Shown: in pieces, positions 7,957 through 16,151 of the stretch | Numbering within the stretch: position 1 is the first letter of the stretch | Layout of the letters: each line of letters opens with the position of its first letter | NCBI RefSeq assembly: GCF_014638745.1 | Contig: NZ_BMFO01000004.1 | Coordinates: forward strand, 62,001-126,000 | Direction: 5' to 3' | DNA length: 64,000 nt | Source of the DNA: Arenimonas maotaiensis | GTDB lineage: Bacteria > Pseudomonadota > Gammaproteobacteria > Xanthomonadales > Xanthomonadaceae | Translations under genes and position numbers: made by a program | The notes under the pieces: generated by a model | The model's input: only the letters and a program-made list of their open reading frames with translations | What the model was told of the DNA's origin: nothing | Databases searched by the model: none

Positions 7957-9132
7957 TCAGCCGGGGTCGACCGCGACGCGGTCGCGGCCGTCCTGCTTGG
8001 CCCGGTACAGGGCGCGGTCGGCGCGCTTGAGCACGCTTTCCAGATCGCCGTCGTGCGCCGGCATGCCGGTCACGCCGATGCTGACGGTGACCGCGACCGG
8101 ACCTTCGCGGGTCTCGAACGGATGCCGGGCCACGGCCTGCCGGATCTTCTCGGCCATGGCGCCTTCGACGCCCGGCTGGATGCCGTTCCACAGCAGCACG
8201 AATTCCTCGCCGCCCAGACGCACCGCCAGATCGGTCGGCCGGATCAGGGTGTCGAGCAGGGCGCCCAGGCCCTTCAGCACGTCGTCGCCGGCGCCGTGTC
8301 CGAGCCGGTCGTTGACCGCCTTGAAATGGTCGACGTCGATCAAGGCCAGGCTCATCGACTGCCCGCCCTGCATCGCCGCGCGCCGGCGCAGGCGTTCGAA
8401 GCGGGCGTCCATGCCGCGGCGGTTGAGCAACCCGGTCAGCGAATCGTGCTCGGCCAGCGACAGCACCTCGCGCTGCAGCGCGTGCGTCACCAACAGCAGG
8501 ATGACGAAGCCGTGCATCACCAGTACCACGATCAGTCCGAGCATGCCGAAGGCGTTGCTCTGGAAGCCGTTTTCGTATCCGGCGCCCAGCGGCGAAAGCA
8601 GCGCGCCGGTGCGCACCAGATGAGAGACGACCGACAGCAGGATGATGGCGGTGGCGAAGCCCATCGGCGTGCCGCCATGGCGCCGGAAAGCGGCCAGCAA
8701 GTGCGTGAACGCCTGCCAGCGTAGGACGGCCGAGACCAGCAGGCTGAGAGCCAGCGACATCCGCGGCGACAGCCCGGCCGCCATCAGCGCCGCGCACACC
8801 GCGCCCGCGCCCAGCACGAACGCCAGGCCCTGCTTCCAGCGTAGCGTGAGCCCCAGGTAGGCGCGGATGCCGAGCAGCACGCACAGCGACGACAGCATGC
8901 CGCCGAGATGACCGATCAGATAGCCGGCGTTTTTGTCCCAGGCCGGCAGGACGGCTGCGCCGGAAATCTGGAACAGCGCCAACGTTGCGAAGCTACCGAC
9001 CCAGAACCAGAGCCCGTAGCGGCCTTTGGCCAGCAATGCGCCGCCCACGCTGAAGGCCGTGAGCAGCAAGGCCAGCACCTGATACGTCAGTTGCAGCGTG
9101 CCAAGATGCAAGGGCGCGGAAGCGGCGCTCAT
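7957..9132 (-). CDS. membrane-bound diguanylate cyclase (GGDEF)
   Basis: 391 residues. The N-terminal half (about 15-205) has six or seven hydrophobic helices without a recognisable sensor family; the C-terminal half is a GGDEF domain with the active-site RLGGEEF and an upstream RPTD inhibitory I-site five residues before it, so the enzyme should make c-di-GMP and be product-inhibited. It begins 7 bp after the liuB stop on the same strand, implying co-transcription with a leucine catabolic gene, and converges on the feo operon with 5 bp between stops. Confidence 0.92.
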   Translation of the reverse strand: MSAASAPLHLGTLQLTYQVLALLLTAFSVGGALLAKGRYGLWFWVGSFATLALFQISGAAVLPAWDKNAGYLIGHLGGMLSSLCVLLGIRAYLGLTLRWKQGLAFVLGAGAVCAALMAAGLSPRMSLALSLLVSAVLRWQAFTHLLAAFRRHGGTPMGFATAIILLSVVSHLVRTGALLSPLGAGYENGFQSNAFGMLGLIVVLVMHGFVILLLVTHALQREVLSLAEHDSLTGLLNRRGMDARFERLRRRAAMQGGQSMSLALIDVDHFKAVNDRLGHGAGDDVLKGLGALLDTLIRPTDLAVRLGGEEFVLLWNGIQPGVEGAMAEKIRQAVARHPFETREGPVAVTVSIGVTGMPAHDGDLESVLKRADRALYRAKQDGRDRVAVDPG

Positions 9133-9139
9133 CCGCCGA

Positions 9140-10747
9140 TCACATCCGGAACACGCCGTAGCGGCCCGGTTCGATCGGCGCGTTCATCGACGCCGAAATC
9201 GCCAAGGCCAGCACGCGGCGGGTGTCGGCAGGGTCGATGACGCCGTCGTCCCACAGCCGGCTGCTGGCGTAGAACGGATGCCCCTGGCGTTCGTATTGCT
9301 CGCGCACCGGGGCCTTGAACGCCTCTTCCTCGTCGGCCGACCAGCTGCCGCCCTTGGCTTCGATGCCGTCGCGCTTGACCGTGGCCAGCACCGCCGCGGC
9401 CTGTTCGCCGCCCATCACCGAAATCCGCGCGTTCGGCCAGGACCACAGGAAGCGGGCGCCGTAGGCGCGGCCGCACATGGCGTAGTTGCCGGCGCCGAAG
9501 CTGCCGCCGATCAGCACGGTGAACTTCGGCACGTGCGCGCAGGCCACCGCGGTCACCATCTTGGCGCCGTCCTTGGCGATGCCGGCTTGTTCGTACTTGC
9601 GGCCGACCATGAAGCCGGTGATGTTCTGCAGGAACACCAGCGGGATGCCGCGCTGGTTGCACAGTTCGATGAAGTGCGCGCCCTTCAGCGCGCTCTCGGG
9701 GAACAGGATGCCGTTGTTGGCCACGATGCCGACCGGGAAGCCGTGGATGTGCGCGAAGCCGGTGACCAGGGTCTTGCCGTAACGCGCCTTGAATTCCTGG
9801 AACTCCGAGCCGTCCACAAGGCGCGCGATGATCTCGCGCACGTCGAACGGACGGCGCGCGTCCTTGGGCACGATGCCGTACAGCTCCTCGGTCGGGTAGG
9901 CCGGTTCGCGCGGCGGTTGCAGCGCCAGCGGCACCTGCTTGCGGCGGTTCAGGCCGGCCACGATGTCGCGGGCGATGGCCAACGCGTGCTCGTCGTTCTC
10001 GGCCAGATGGTCGGCCACGCCGGACACGCCGGTATGCACCTCGGCGCCGCCCAGCGTTTCGGCGTCGACCACCTCGCCGGTGGCGGCCTTCACCAACGGT
10101 GGACCGCCGAGGAAGATGGTGCCTTGGTTGCGCACGATCACGCTTTCGTCGCACATCGCCGGCACGTAGGCGCCGCCGGCGGTGCAGGAACCCATCACCA
10201 CCGCGATCTGCGGGATGTTCAGCGCGCTCAGCCGCGCTTGATTGTAGAAGATGCGGCCGAAATGTTCCTTGTCCGGGAATACTTCGTCCTGTAGCGGCAG
10301 GAACGCGCCGCCGGAGTCGACCAGGTAGATGCAGGGCAGATGGTTCTCGAGCGCGATTTCCTGCGCGCGCAGGTGCTTCTTCACCGTCATCGGGAAATAG
10401 GTGCCGCCTTTCACGGTGGCGTCGTTGGCCACCACCATGACCTCGACGCCCTTGACCCGGCCGATGCCGGTGATCAGGCCCGCGGCCGGCGCTTGGTCGT
10501 CGTATTGGCCGTCGGCGGCCAGGGCCGACAGTTCCAGGAACGGACTGCCCGGGTCGAGCAGGGCGTCGACGCGTTCGCGCGGCAGGAGTTTGCCGCGCGC
10601 GCTGTGCTTGGTGCAGGCCGCCTCGCCGCCGCCGGCCTGCACCGCCGCCAGCTTCGCGCGCAGGGCATCGACCTGGGCCAGCATGGCCGCGCGGTTGTCG
10701 GCGAATTCGTCGGAGCGGGAATCGATCTGGCTGGACAGGATGGGCAT
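9140..10747 (-). CDS. liuB: methylcrotonyl-CoA carboxylase, carboxyltransferase beta subunit
   Basis: 535 residues, typical MCC beta length. Features include the conserved start region ending [21 protein letters not shown], the oxyanion-forming glycine runs [15 protein letters not shown] and [17 protein letters not shown], and the end [12 protein letters not shown] shared by MCC beta subunits. It transfers carboxyl from biotin on LiuD to 3-methylcrotonyl-CoA. ATG 10747 gives the family N-terminus; an in-frame start 13 codons upstream runs into the terminator of the preceding gene. Followed at 7 bp by the diguanylate cyclase. Confidence 0.94.
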   Translation of the reverse strand: MPILSSQIDSRSDEFADNRAAMLAQVDALRAKLAAVQAGGGEAACTKHSARGKLLPRERVDALLDPGSPFLELSALAADGQYDDQAPAAGLITGIGRVKGVEVMVVANDATVKGGTYFPMTVKKHLRAQEIALENHLPCIYLVDSGGAFLPLQDEVFPDKEHFGRIFYNQARLSALNIPQIAVVMGSCTAGGAYVPAMCDESVIVRNQGTIFLGGPPLVKAATGEVVDAETLGGAEVHTGVSGVADHLAENDEHALAIARDIVAGLNRRKQVPLALQPPREPAYPTEELYGIVPKDARRPFDVREIIARLVDGSEFQEFKARYGKTLVTGFAHIHGFPVGIVANNGILFPESALKGAHFIELCNQRGIPLVFLQNITGFMVGRKYEQAGIAKDGAKMVTAVACAHVPKFTVLIGGSFGAGNYAMCGRAYGARFLWSWPNARISVMGGEQAAAVLATVKRDGIEAKGGSWSADEEEAFKAPVREQYERQGHPFYASSRLWDDGVIDPADTRRVLALAISASMNAPIEPGRYGVFRM

Positions 10748-10786
10748 GGCGTTCGACGTTTCGGAAAAGACGTTTAGTGTAGCCAA

Positions 10787-10815
10787 AAAAAAACCGCCGT
10801 TGCCGGCGGTTTTCT
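10787..10815 (-). terminator. rho-independent terminator of the Ala-rich lipoprotein gene
   Basis: A 10-bp stem (10790-10799 with 10804-10813) and a 4-nt loop are followed on the minus strand by a run of T. It sits about 20 bp after the lipoprotein stop codon and separates that gene from liuB. Confidence 0.8.
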
Positions 10816-10835
10816 TTACAAGCGATTCCGAAGAA

Positions 10836-11099
10836 TTACTTGGTTTCTTCAGCCGGAGCGGCTTCAGCGGCCGGAGCGGCAGCGTCGGCGGCCGGAGCAG
10901 CGGCGTCAGCGGCCGGAGCAGCGGCGTCGGCGGCGGCGTCAGCAGCCGGGGCGGCTTCGGCGGCGGCGTCAGCGGCCGGGGCAGCTTCTTCGGTGGTGGC
11001 TTCAGCGGCCGGGGCTTCGGCGGCGGCTTCTTCTTGCTTCGAGCAGGCGGTCAGGGCCAGAGCGAAAGCCAGAGCGATGATGGTCTTGTTCAGGGACAT
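10836..11099 (-). CDS. small Ala/Glu/Asp-rich lipoprotein
   Basis: 87 residues. Signal peptide with a lipobox LTAC (Cys19) gives a mature lipoprotein of only about 69 residues, almost entirely Ala, Pro, Asp, Glu and Thr, made of loosely repeated PAADAAA units, ending EETK. No enzymatic domain. It is likely an outer-membrane or periplasmic extended spacer-like lipoprotein. It is a single-gene transcript bounded by terminators on both sides and has a structured leader. The DNA repeat tract makes length variation between strains likely. Function unknown. Confidence 0.75.
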   Translation of the reverse strand: MSLNKTIIALAFALALTACSKQEEAAAEAPAAEATTEEAAPAADAAAEAAPAADAAADAAAPAADAAAPAADAAAPAAEAAPAEETK

Positions 11100-11134
11100 G
11101 GATAATTCCTCAAGGTTTCAATATTGAATTTGAT

Positions 11135-11196
11135 TAAAAAAACGTGCGTTATCACGCACGTAGAATTAATCATGCCAGTATTTTTCAAATAGTCAA
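11135..11196 (-). promoter_or_regulatory. promoter and 5'-terminal hairpin of the lipoprotein gene
   Basis: On the minus strand a -35 TTGACT (plus 11191-11196) and a -10 CATGAT (plus 11169-11174) are separated by 16 bp, placing the start near 11162. Immediately at that point is an 8-bp perfect hairpin (11142-11149 with 11154-11161) followed by seven T. The hairpin would form the 5' end of the mRNA, as a stability element or an attenuator, or it could be a second terminator behind the thiolase operon. Confidence 0.5.
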
Positions 11197-11210
11197 GTAT
11201 TTGTGAGTAA

Positions 11211-11250
11211 AAAGTAAAAAAATTGTGAGGCCGGGCTTAACCCGGCCTCG
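11211..11250 (-). terminator. rho-independent terminator of the leucine dehydrogenase operon
   Basis: A 9-bp GC-rich stem (11227-11235 with 11241-11249), 5-nt loop, then an A/T-rich tract that reads as T-runs on the minus strand. It begins directly after the thiolase stop. Confidence 0.85.
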
Positions 11251-11252
11251 GA

Positions 11253-12428
11253 TCAGACCAACTCGATGGCCATGGCGGTGGCTTCGCCCCCGCCAATACA
11301 AAGGCTTGCGACGCCTTTGCGCAGACCGCGGGCCTGCAGGGCATGGATCAGGGTGACCAGAATGCGGGCGCCGGACGCGCCGATCGGATGGCCCAATGCG
11401 CAAGCGCCGCCGTTGACGTTGACCTTGGCGTGCGGGATGCCCAGATCTTCGATCGGGGCCATGGCCACGGTGGCGAAGGCCTCGTTGATCTCGAACAGGT
11501 CGACGTCGGGGACCGACCAGCCGGCCTTGGCCAACACCGACTGGATGGCGCCGACCGGCGCGGTGGTGAACCATTCCGGCGCCTGCGCGAACGAAGCCTG
11601 CGCCACGATGCGCGCGATCGGTTTCAGACCGTTGGCGGCGGCGTGCGCTTCCGAGCTCAGCACCAGCGCGGCGGCGCCGTCGTTGATGCTGGACGAGCTG
11701 GCGGCGGTGATGGTGCCGTCCTTCTTGAACGCCGGACGCAGGGTCGGGATCTTCTCGATGCTGCATTTGCCGGGCTGTTCGTCGGCCGCGATCTGCACCT
11801 CGCCCTTGCGGCCGGCCACGGTCACCGGCGCGATTTCGGCGGCGAACGCGCCCGATTGCTGCGCGGCCAGCGCGCGGCGCACCGATTCGGCGGCGAACGC
11901 GTCCTGCTGTTCGCGGCTGAAGCCGTACTTGGCCACGCACAGTTCGCCGAACACGCCCATCGACTGCTTGTCGTACGGGTTGGTCAGGCCGTCCCAGGCC
12001 ATGTGGTCGAGCATCTCGGCGCTGCCGTAGCGGATGCCGGTGCGCGAGTTCATCAGCAGGTGCGGCGCATTGGTCATCGATTCCATGCCGCCGGCGACGA
12101 CCACCTCGGCCGAACCGGCGCGGATCAGGTCGTGGCCGAACATCACCGCCTTCATGCCCGAGCCGCAGACCTTGTTGAGGGTGGTGGCGCCGGCTTTCTG
12201 CGCCACGCCGGCGGCGAGCGCGGCCTGGCGCGCCGGGGCCTGGCCGAGGCCGGCCGGCAGCACGCAGCCCATGATCACCTCGTCGACGCCGTCGCCGGCG
12301 ACGCCGGCCTGGCCGAGCGCGGCCTGGATGGCGGTGGCGCCGAGCTGGGTGGCCGGCACGCCGGTGAATTGGCCGAGCAGGGCGCCGAGGGCGGTGCGCT
12401 TGGCGCCGAGGATGACGATCGGAGACAT
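11253..12428 (-). CDS. atoB: acetyl-CoA C-acetyltransferase (thiolase)
   Basis: 391 residues, a full biosynthetic/degradative thiolase. The nucleophile is Cys88 in NKVCGSGMKA; the C-terminal GGACALGHPIGASGARI supplies the catalytic His, and CIGGGEATAM the second Cys. It interconverts acetoacetyl-CoA and two acetyl-CoA, closing the leucine/acetoacetate route. It is third gene of leucine dehydrogenase-liuA-thiolase with 19-bp gaps and is followed by a terminator. Range of chain lengths cannot be read from sequence. Confidence 0.92.
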   Translation of the reverse strand: MSPIVILGAKRTALGALLGQFTGVPATQLGATAIQAALGQAGVAGDGVDEVIMGCVLPAGLGQAPARQAALAAGVAQKAGATTLNKVCGSGMKAVMFGHDLIRAGSAEVVVAGGMESMTNAPHLLMNSRTGIRYGSAEMLDHMAWDGLTNPYDKQSMGVFGELCVAKYGFSREQQDAFAAESVRRALAAQQSGAFAAEIAPVTVAGRKGEVQIAADEQPGKCSIEKIPTLRPAFKKDGTITAASSSSINDGAAALVLSSEAHAAANGLKPIARIVAQASFAQAPEWFTTAPVGAIQSVLAKAGWSVPDVDLFEINEAFATVAMAPIEDLGIPHAKVNVNGGACALGHPIGASGARILVTLIHALQARGLRKGVASLCIGGGEATAMAIELV

Positions 12429-12447
12429 GGGTGTTTTCCTTTTTCGG

Positions 12448-13605
12448 TTAATGGTGGCCGTCGAACAGTTCGCGTCCGATCAGCATGCGGCGGATCTCGT
12501 TGGTGCCGGCGCCGATGGCGTACAGCTTGGCGTCGCGCAGCAGGCGGCCGGCGTCGTATTCGTTGATGTAGCCGTTGCCGCCCAGCGACTGGATGCACTC
12601 CAGCGCGACCTGCACCGCCGCGTCGCTGGCGTGCAGCAGGCAGCTGGCGGCGTCGACGCGCGAGCGCCGGCCGGCGTCGAAGTCGCGGCCGACCGCGTAG
12701 GCGAAGGCGCGCGACGACTGCAGCGCGGTGTACATGTCGGCCAGCTTGGCCTGCATGATGCCGAAGCTGCCGATGGCGGCGTCGAACTGGCGGCGTTCGC
12801 GCACGTACGGCAGGGTCAGGTCGAGCGCGGCCTGCATCAGGCCGAGCGGCCCGCCGGACAGCACCAGGCGTTCGGTGTCCAGGCCGCTCATCAGCACCTT
12901 GACGCCCTGGTTGACCTCGCCCAGCACGTTTTCGGCCGGTATCGCGCAGTCTTCGAACACCAGCTCGCAGGTGTCCGAGCCGCGCATGCCGAGCTTGTCC
13001 AGCTTCTGGGCGGTGGCAAAGCCGGGCATGCCTTTCTCGACGATGAAGGCGGTCATGCAACGGCTGCCGGCCTCTTTGCCGGCGGTGCGCATGTACACGA
13101 TCAGCACGTCGGCCTCAGGCCCGTTGGTGATCCACATCTTGCTGCCGTTGGCGATCCACACGCCGTCGCGCAGTTCGGCGCGGCAGGCCATCGAGCCGAC
13201 CACGTCGGAGCCGGCGCCGGGTTCGCTCATCGCCAGCGCGCCCAGCCATTCGCCGCTGCACAGCTTCGGCAGGTATTTCGCGCGTTGCGCCGGATTGCCG
13301 TTGAGGTACAGGTTCTGCACGCACAGGTTGGAGTGCGCGCCGTAGCTCAGGCCGACCGAGCCGGACGCGCGCGAGATCTCCTCCATCGCCACCAGATGCG
13401 CCAGGTAGCCCATCTCCGCGCCGCCGTATTCGGCCGGCACGGTGATGCCGAGCAGGCCGAGTTCGCCCATCTTCGGCCACAGTTCGCGCGGGAAGCGGTT
13501 GTCGCGGTCGATGCGCGCCGCCTGCGGCGCGATCTCGGTCTCGGCGAAGCGGCGCACCGCCTCGCGCAACGCGTCCAGTTCCTCGGACAGCTCGGTCAAG
13601 GCCAT
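12448..13605 (-). CDS. liuA: isovaleryl-CoA dehydrogenase
   Basis: 385 residues of the acyl-CoA dehydrogenase family; oxidises isovaleryl-CoA to 3-methylcrotonyl-CoA with FAD and passes electrons to ETF. The isovaleryl-specific catalytic Glu is seen as Glu245 in [15 protein letters not shown], in helix G rather than near the C-terminus, where this protein has [12 protein letters not shown]-binding [10 protein letters not shown] and [10 protein letters not shown] are present. It lies 19 bp from each neighbour in the leucine dehydrogenase operon. Confidence 0.95.
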   Translation of the reverse strand: MALTELSEELDALREAVRRFAETEIAPQAARIDRDNRFPRELWPKMGELGLLGITVPAEYGGAEMGYLAHLVAMEEISRASGSVGLSYGAHSNLCVQNLYLNGNPAQRAKYLPKLCSGEWLGALAMSEPGAGSDVVGSMACRAELRDGVWIANGSKMWITNGPEADVLIVYMRTAGKEAGSRCMTAFIVEKGMPGFATAQKLDKLGMRGSDTCELVFEDCAIPAENVLGEVNQGVKVLMSGLDTERLVLSGGPLGLMQAALDLTLPYVRERRQFDAAIGSFGIMQAKLADMYTALQSSRAFAYAVGRDFDAGRRSRVDAASCLLHASDAAVQVALECIQSLGGNGYINEYDAGRLLRDAKLYAIGAGTNEIRRMLIGRELFDGHH

Positions 13606-13624
13606 GCGTTCGCTCCGGCCGGCA

Positions 13625-14725
13625 TCAACCGGCGCGGCGGCCTTGGAAGCGCGGCGCGTTCTGGCCCAGGTGCGGCAGACGCAGCTTGCCGATGGCGGTG
13701 ATGCGCTCCTCGGCCATGCGGTCGGCGGCGCGGTAGGTCGGGATGCCGTCGCGGGCGCTGATCTCGAAGATGCGGCCCAGGTTGAAGTAGATGGTGCGCA
13801 GCATGCGCATCGCGCGCTCGCGGTTGTAGCCGTCGATCTCCAGCGACACGTTCATCAGGCCGCCGGCGTTGACCGCGTAATCCGGCGCGTACAGCACGCC
13901 GCGGCGGTGCAGTTCGTCGCCGATGGCCTCGTTGGCCAGCTGGTTGTTGGCCGCGCCGCAGATGACCTTGGCCTTGATGCGGTCGATGGTGTTCTCGTTC
14001 AGGGTGCCGCCGAGCGCGGTCGGCGAGTAGATGTCGGCCGGTACGTCGTAGATCTCGTCCAGGCCCACGGCTTCGGCGCCGCATTCGTCGACGGCGCGCT
14101 GCACCGCGTCCTTGTTGATGTCGGTGACGAAGATCTTGGCGCCGCGTTCGTGCAGCAGCTTGACGAACTCCATGCCGACGTGGCCGACGCCCTGCACCGC
14201 GTAGGAATACTTGCCGACGTCCTCGTTGCCGAACTTGACGCTCAGCGCGGCCATCAGGCCCTGCAGGGTGCCGTAGGCGGTGAACGGCGAGGGATCGCCC
14301 GAGCCGCCGTGCACCTGATGCACGCCGGTCACGTATTCGGTCTCGCGCAGCACGTATTCCATGTCGTTGACGTCGATGCCGACGTCCTCGGCGGTGATGT
14401 AGCGGCCGTTCAGCGAGTTGACGAAGCGGCCGAAGGCGCGGAACAGCGCTTCCGACTTGTCCTTGTTCGGGTCGCCCCAGATCACGGCCTTGCCGCCGCC
14501 CAGGTTCAGGCCGGACACCGCCGCCTTGTAGGTCATGCCGCGGCTCAGGCGCAGCACGTCGTTCAGCGCTTCCTGTTCGGTGGCATAGGGCCACATGCGG
14601 GTGCCGCCCAGGGCCGGACCCAGCACGGTGTTGTGGATGGCGATGATGGCCTTCAGGCCGGCGTCTTTGTTATGGCAGAACACCACTTCTTCGTGTTCGG
14701 TCTTGCTGATGCTTTCGAAAATCAT
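13625..14725 (-). CDS. leucine dehydrogenase (Glu/Leu/Phe/Val dehydrogenase)
   Basis: 366 residues. Substrate- and catalysis-linked lysines Lys67 (MTYKAA) and Lys79 (GLNLGGGKA) align with the Lys68/Lys80 pair of Bacillus leucine dehydrogenase; the NAD-binding fold shows GVGHVG. It deaminates leucine, valine and isoleucine to 2-oxoacids, the entry to the genes around it. A GGAG ribosome site stands about 9 bases before the ATG, and the gene heads an operon with liuA and thiolase. Confidence 0.92.
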   Translation of the reverse strand: MIFESISKTEHEEVVFCHNKDAGLKAIIAIHNTVLGPALGGTRMWPYATEQEALNDVLRLSRGMTYKAAVSGLNLGGGKAVIWGDPNKDKSEALFRAFGRFVNSLNGRYITAEDVGIDVNDMEYVLRETEYVTGVHQVHGGSGDPSPFTAYGTLQGLMAALSVKFGNEDVGKYSYAVQGVGHVGMEFVKLLHERGAKIFVTDINKDAVQRAVDECGAEAVGLDEIYDVPADIYSPTALGGTLNENTIDRIKAKVICGAANNQLANEAIGDELHRRGVLYAPDYAVNAGGLMNVSLEIDGYNRERAMRMLRTIYFNLGRIFEISARDGIPTYRAADRMAEERITAIGKLRLPHLGQNAPRFQGRRAG

Positions 14726-14775
14726 GTCGGACTCCGGCTTGCGGTAATGATGTGTAACGCCTCAGGGCGCGCCGT

Positions 14776-14781
14776 ATTATA
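14776..14781 (-). promoter_or_regulatory. -10 element of the leucine dehydrogenase operon
   Basis: A perfect TATAAT on the minus strand 50 bp upstream of the start codon, between that gene and the 2OG oxygenase. No good -35 is visible at the expected distance. Confidence 0.45.
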
Positions 14782-14811
14782 AAGCAATTGCTCTAGCGGC
14801 CGGCCCGGCGC

Positions 14812-16074
14812 TCACAGCATGCGGTGCGTGCGTTGGCGGAACCAGAGCGTGCAAATCCACTTAACTCCTTGTTTTACCGGCATGCCCGCATGCAGGCTGG
14901 TGCGGCATGTGCCGCCATCGGCGTCCAGGCTGTCGAAACGCGCGATCCGGCCCTGTTCGGCGGCGATGGTGCGCTCCAACAGCGGAAACGCGGTTTCGCC
15001 GCCGGCTTCGGGCGTGTTGAGGTAGGCGATGACGGTGCGCAGGCGCTGGCCGGCGCCGCCGGCTTCGACCGGGATGACGTGCGAGGGCGGCAGCACGTCG
15101 CGGTGCGGCCGGTATTCCTGGCCGGGCGTGTAGCGTAGAAGAATCAAGGGTTCGGCCTGGCGCAAAGGCAGGCCGGCGGCCGCGGCCATGCGCCGCTGCA
15201 GCAGATTGAGGTACACCTGCTCGAACTCCGGCAGGAACGCGAAGTCGTGGCTGGTGCGGATTTGGTTCAGTTGCTGGCGGCCGTTCTCGTCGACCGATAC
15301 CGACGGCGCCACGTCCGGCCCGCCCAGGCATTTGATGTACAGGCACTCCTCGTCCGACAGGAAGCCGGTGTGCAGATACAGCTGCGTCGGTCCGTCGAGG
15401 CAGACGCCGGGCTCGGCCGCGACCGCGGCCGGCAAGGCGCTGAAATCCCAGTCATCGAAGGCCGGTGGCGGGGTGGCCGGTTCGGGCGGCGCGAAACCGG
15501 CCTGCGGATCCGGCGGCGGCACCGGCATGCCGAGTTGCGCGGCGATCCGGCGGATGCTGTTGGCCCGCGCCGGATCGGTGTCGCACAACGTACCGATGGC
15601 CAGGCGCTCGCCGAGCAGGGCCATGGCCACGGTGCTGCCGCGCAATGCCGCCAACTCCAGTAATCCGGTGCTGGCGCGCTGCTGCGCCGGCGTGCCGAAG
15701 CGCGCGAAGAACACGGCGGCGTCGCACAGCGCGTTCGGATGTTGCTGCCGGCAACAGAACGCCAACCGTTCGGCCAGCACGCGCCAGTCGAACGTTTCGG
15801 TGACCTCGACCAGCGACGTGTAGGCCATGCGGTACGCGGCCGGTGCGTATCCGGCCGCTTCGGCTTGGCGCAGGCGCTGCAGGCCTTGCCCGATTTGGGC
15901 GGCATCGGTGGCGAACATTAACAAAGCATTGCCCAGATCGAAAGCGGCCTGCGCGTTGTTTTGATTTGCTAATACCGTCAGCGCCTGCAGCCCTTCGGCG
16001 ATGCGGTTATCGCGCAGCAGGGCGTGCGCGGCGTGCAGGGCGTGGCTGGAATCGGTGATGGACATGGATGGCAT
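14812..16074 (-). CDS. Sel1-like repeat protein with C-terminal prolyl-4-hydroxylase-type 2OG-Fe(II) dioxygenase domain
   Basis: 420 residues. The N-terminal ~200 are helical Sel1/TPR-like repeats (for example GNALLMFATDAAQIGQGLQRL). The C-terminal ~200 are a P4Hc-type oxygenase: iron ligands HxD in YRPHRD, the distal His in SLHAGMPVKQG, and the 2-oxoglutarate Lys in the same stretch, with AYLNTPEAGGETAFP between. Predicted to hydroxylate a protein or peptide substrate. Divergent from icmF with 77 bp between. ATG 16074 is chosen for a GAAAG upstream; 16065 is an alternative. Substrate unknown. Confidence 0.82.
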   Translation of the reverse strand: MPSMSITDSSHALHAAHALLRDNRIAEGLQALTVLANQNNAQAAFDLGNALLMFATDAAQIGQGLQRLRQAEAAGYAPAAYRMAYTSLVEVTETFDWRVLAERLAFCCRQQHPNALCDAAVFFARFGTPAQQRASTGLLELAALRGSTVAMALLGERLAIGTLCDTDPARANSIRRIAAQLGMPVPPPDPQAGFAPPEPATPPPAFDDWDFSALPAAVAAEPGVCLDGPTQLYLHTGFLSDEECLYIKCLGGPDVAPSVSVDENGRQQLNQIRTSHDFAFLPEFEQVYLNLLQRRMAAAAGLPLRQAEPLILLRYTPGQEYRPHRDVLPPSHVIPVEAGGAGQRLRTVIAYLNTPEAGGETAFPLLERTIAAEQGRIARFDSLDADGGTCRTSLHAGMPVKQGVKWICTLWFRQRTHRML

Positions 16075-16109
16075 ACGGTGTGCTTTCGCGCAATTATGCG
16101 GGCGCACGG

Positions 16110-16115
16110 TACAAT
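16110..16115 (+). promoter_or_regulatory. -10 element upstream of icmF
   Basis: TACAAT, 36 bp before the icmF ATG in the divergent intergenic region; an AGGTG ribosome site follows at 16143-16147. The -35 is not recognisable. Confidence 0.35.
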
Positions 16116-16151
16116 TGTCATCCGCTGTCCCAACCGTATCGCAGGTGCCTC

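Noticed and set aside
10836-11030. CRISPR-like array in the repeated Ala-coding tract
   Set aside because: The repeats are contiguous coding units without spacers and lie in one reading frame of a lipoprotein gene.
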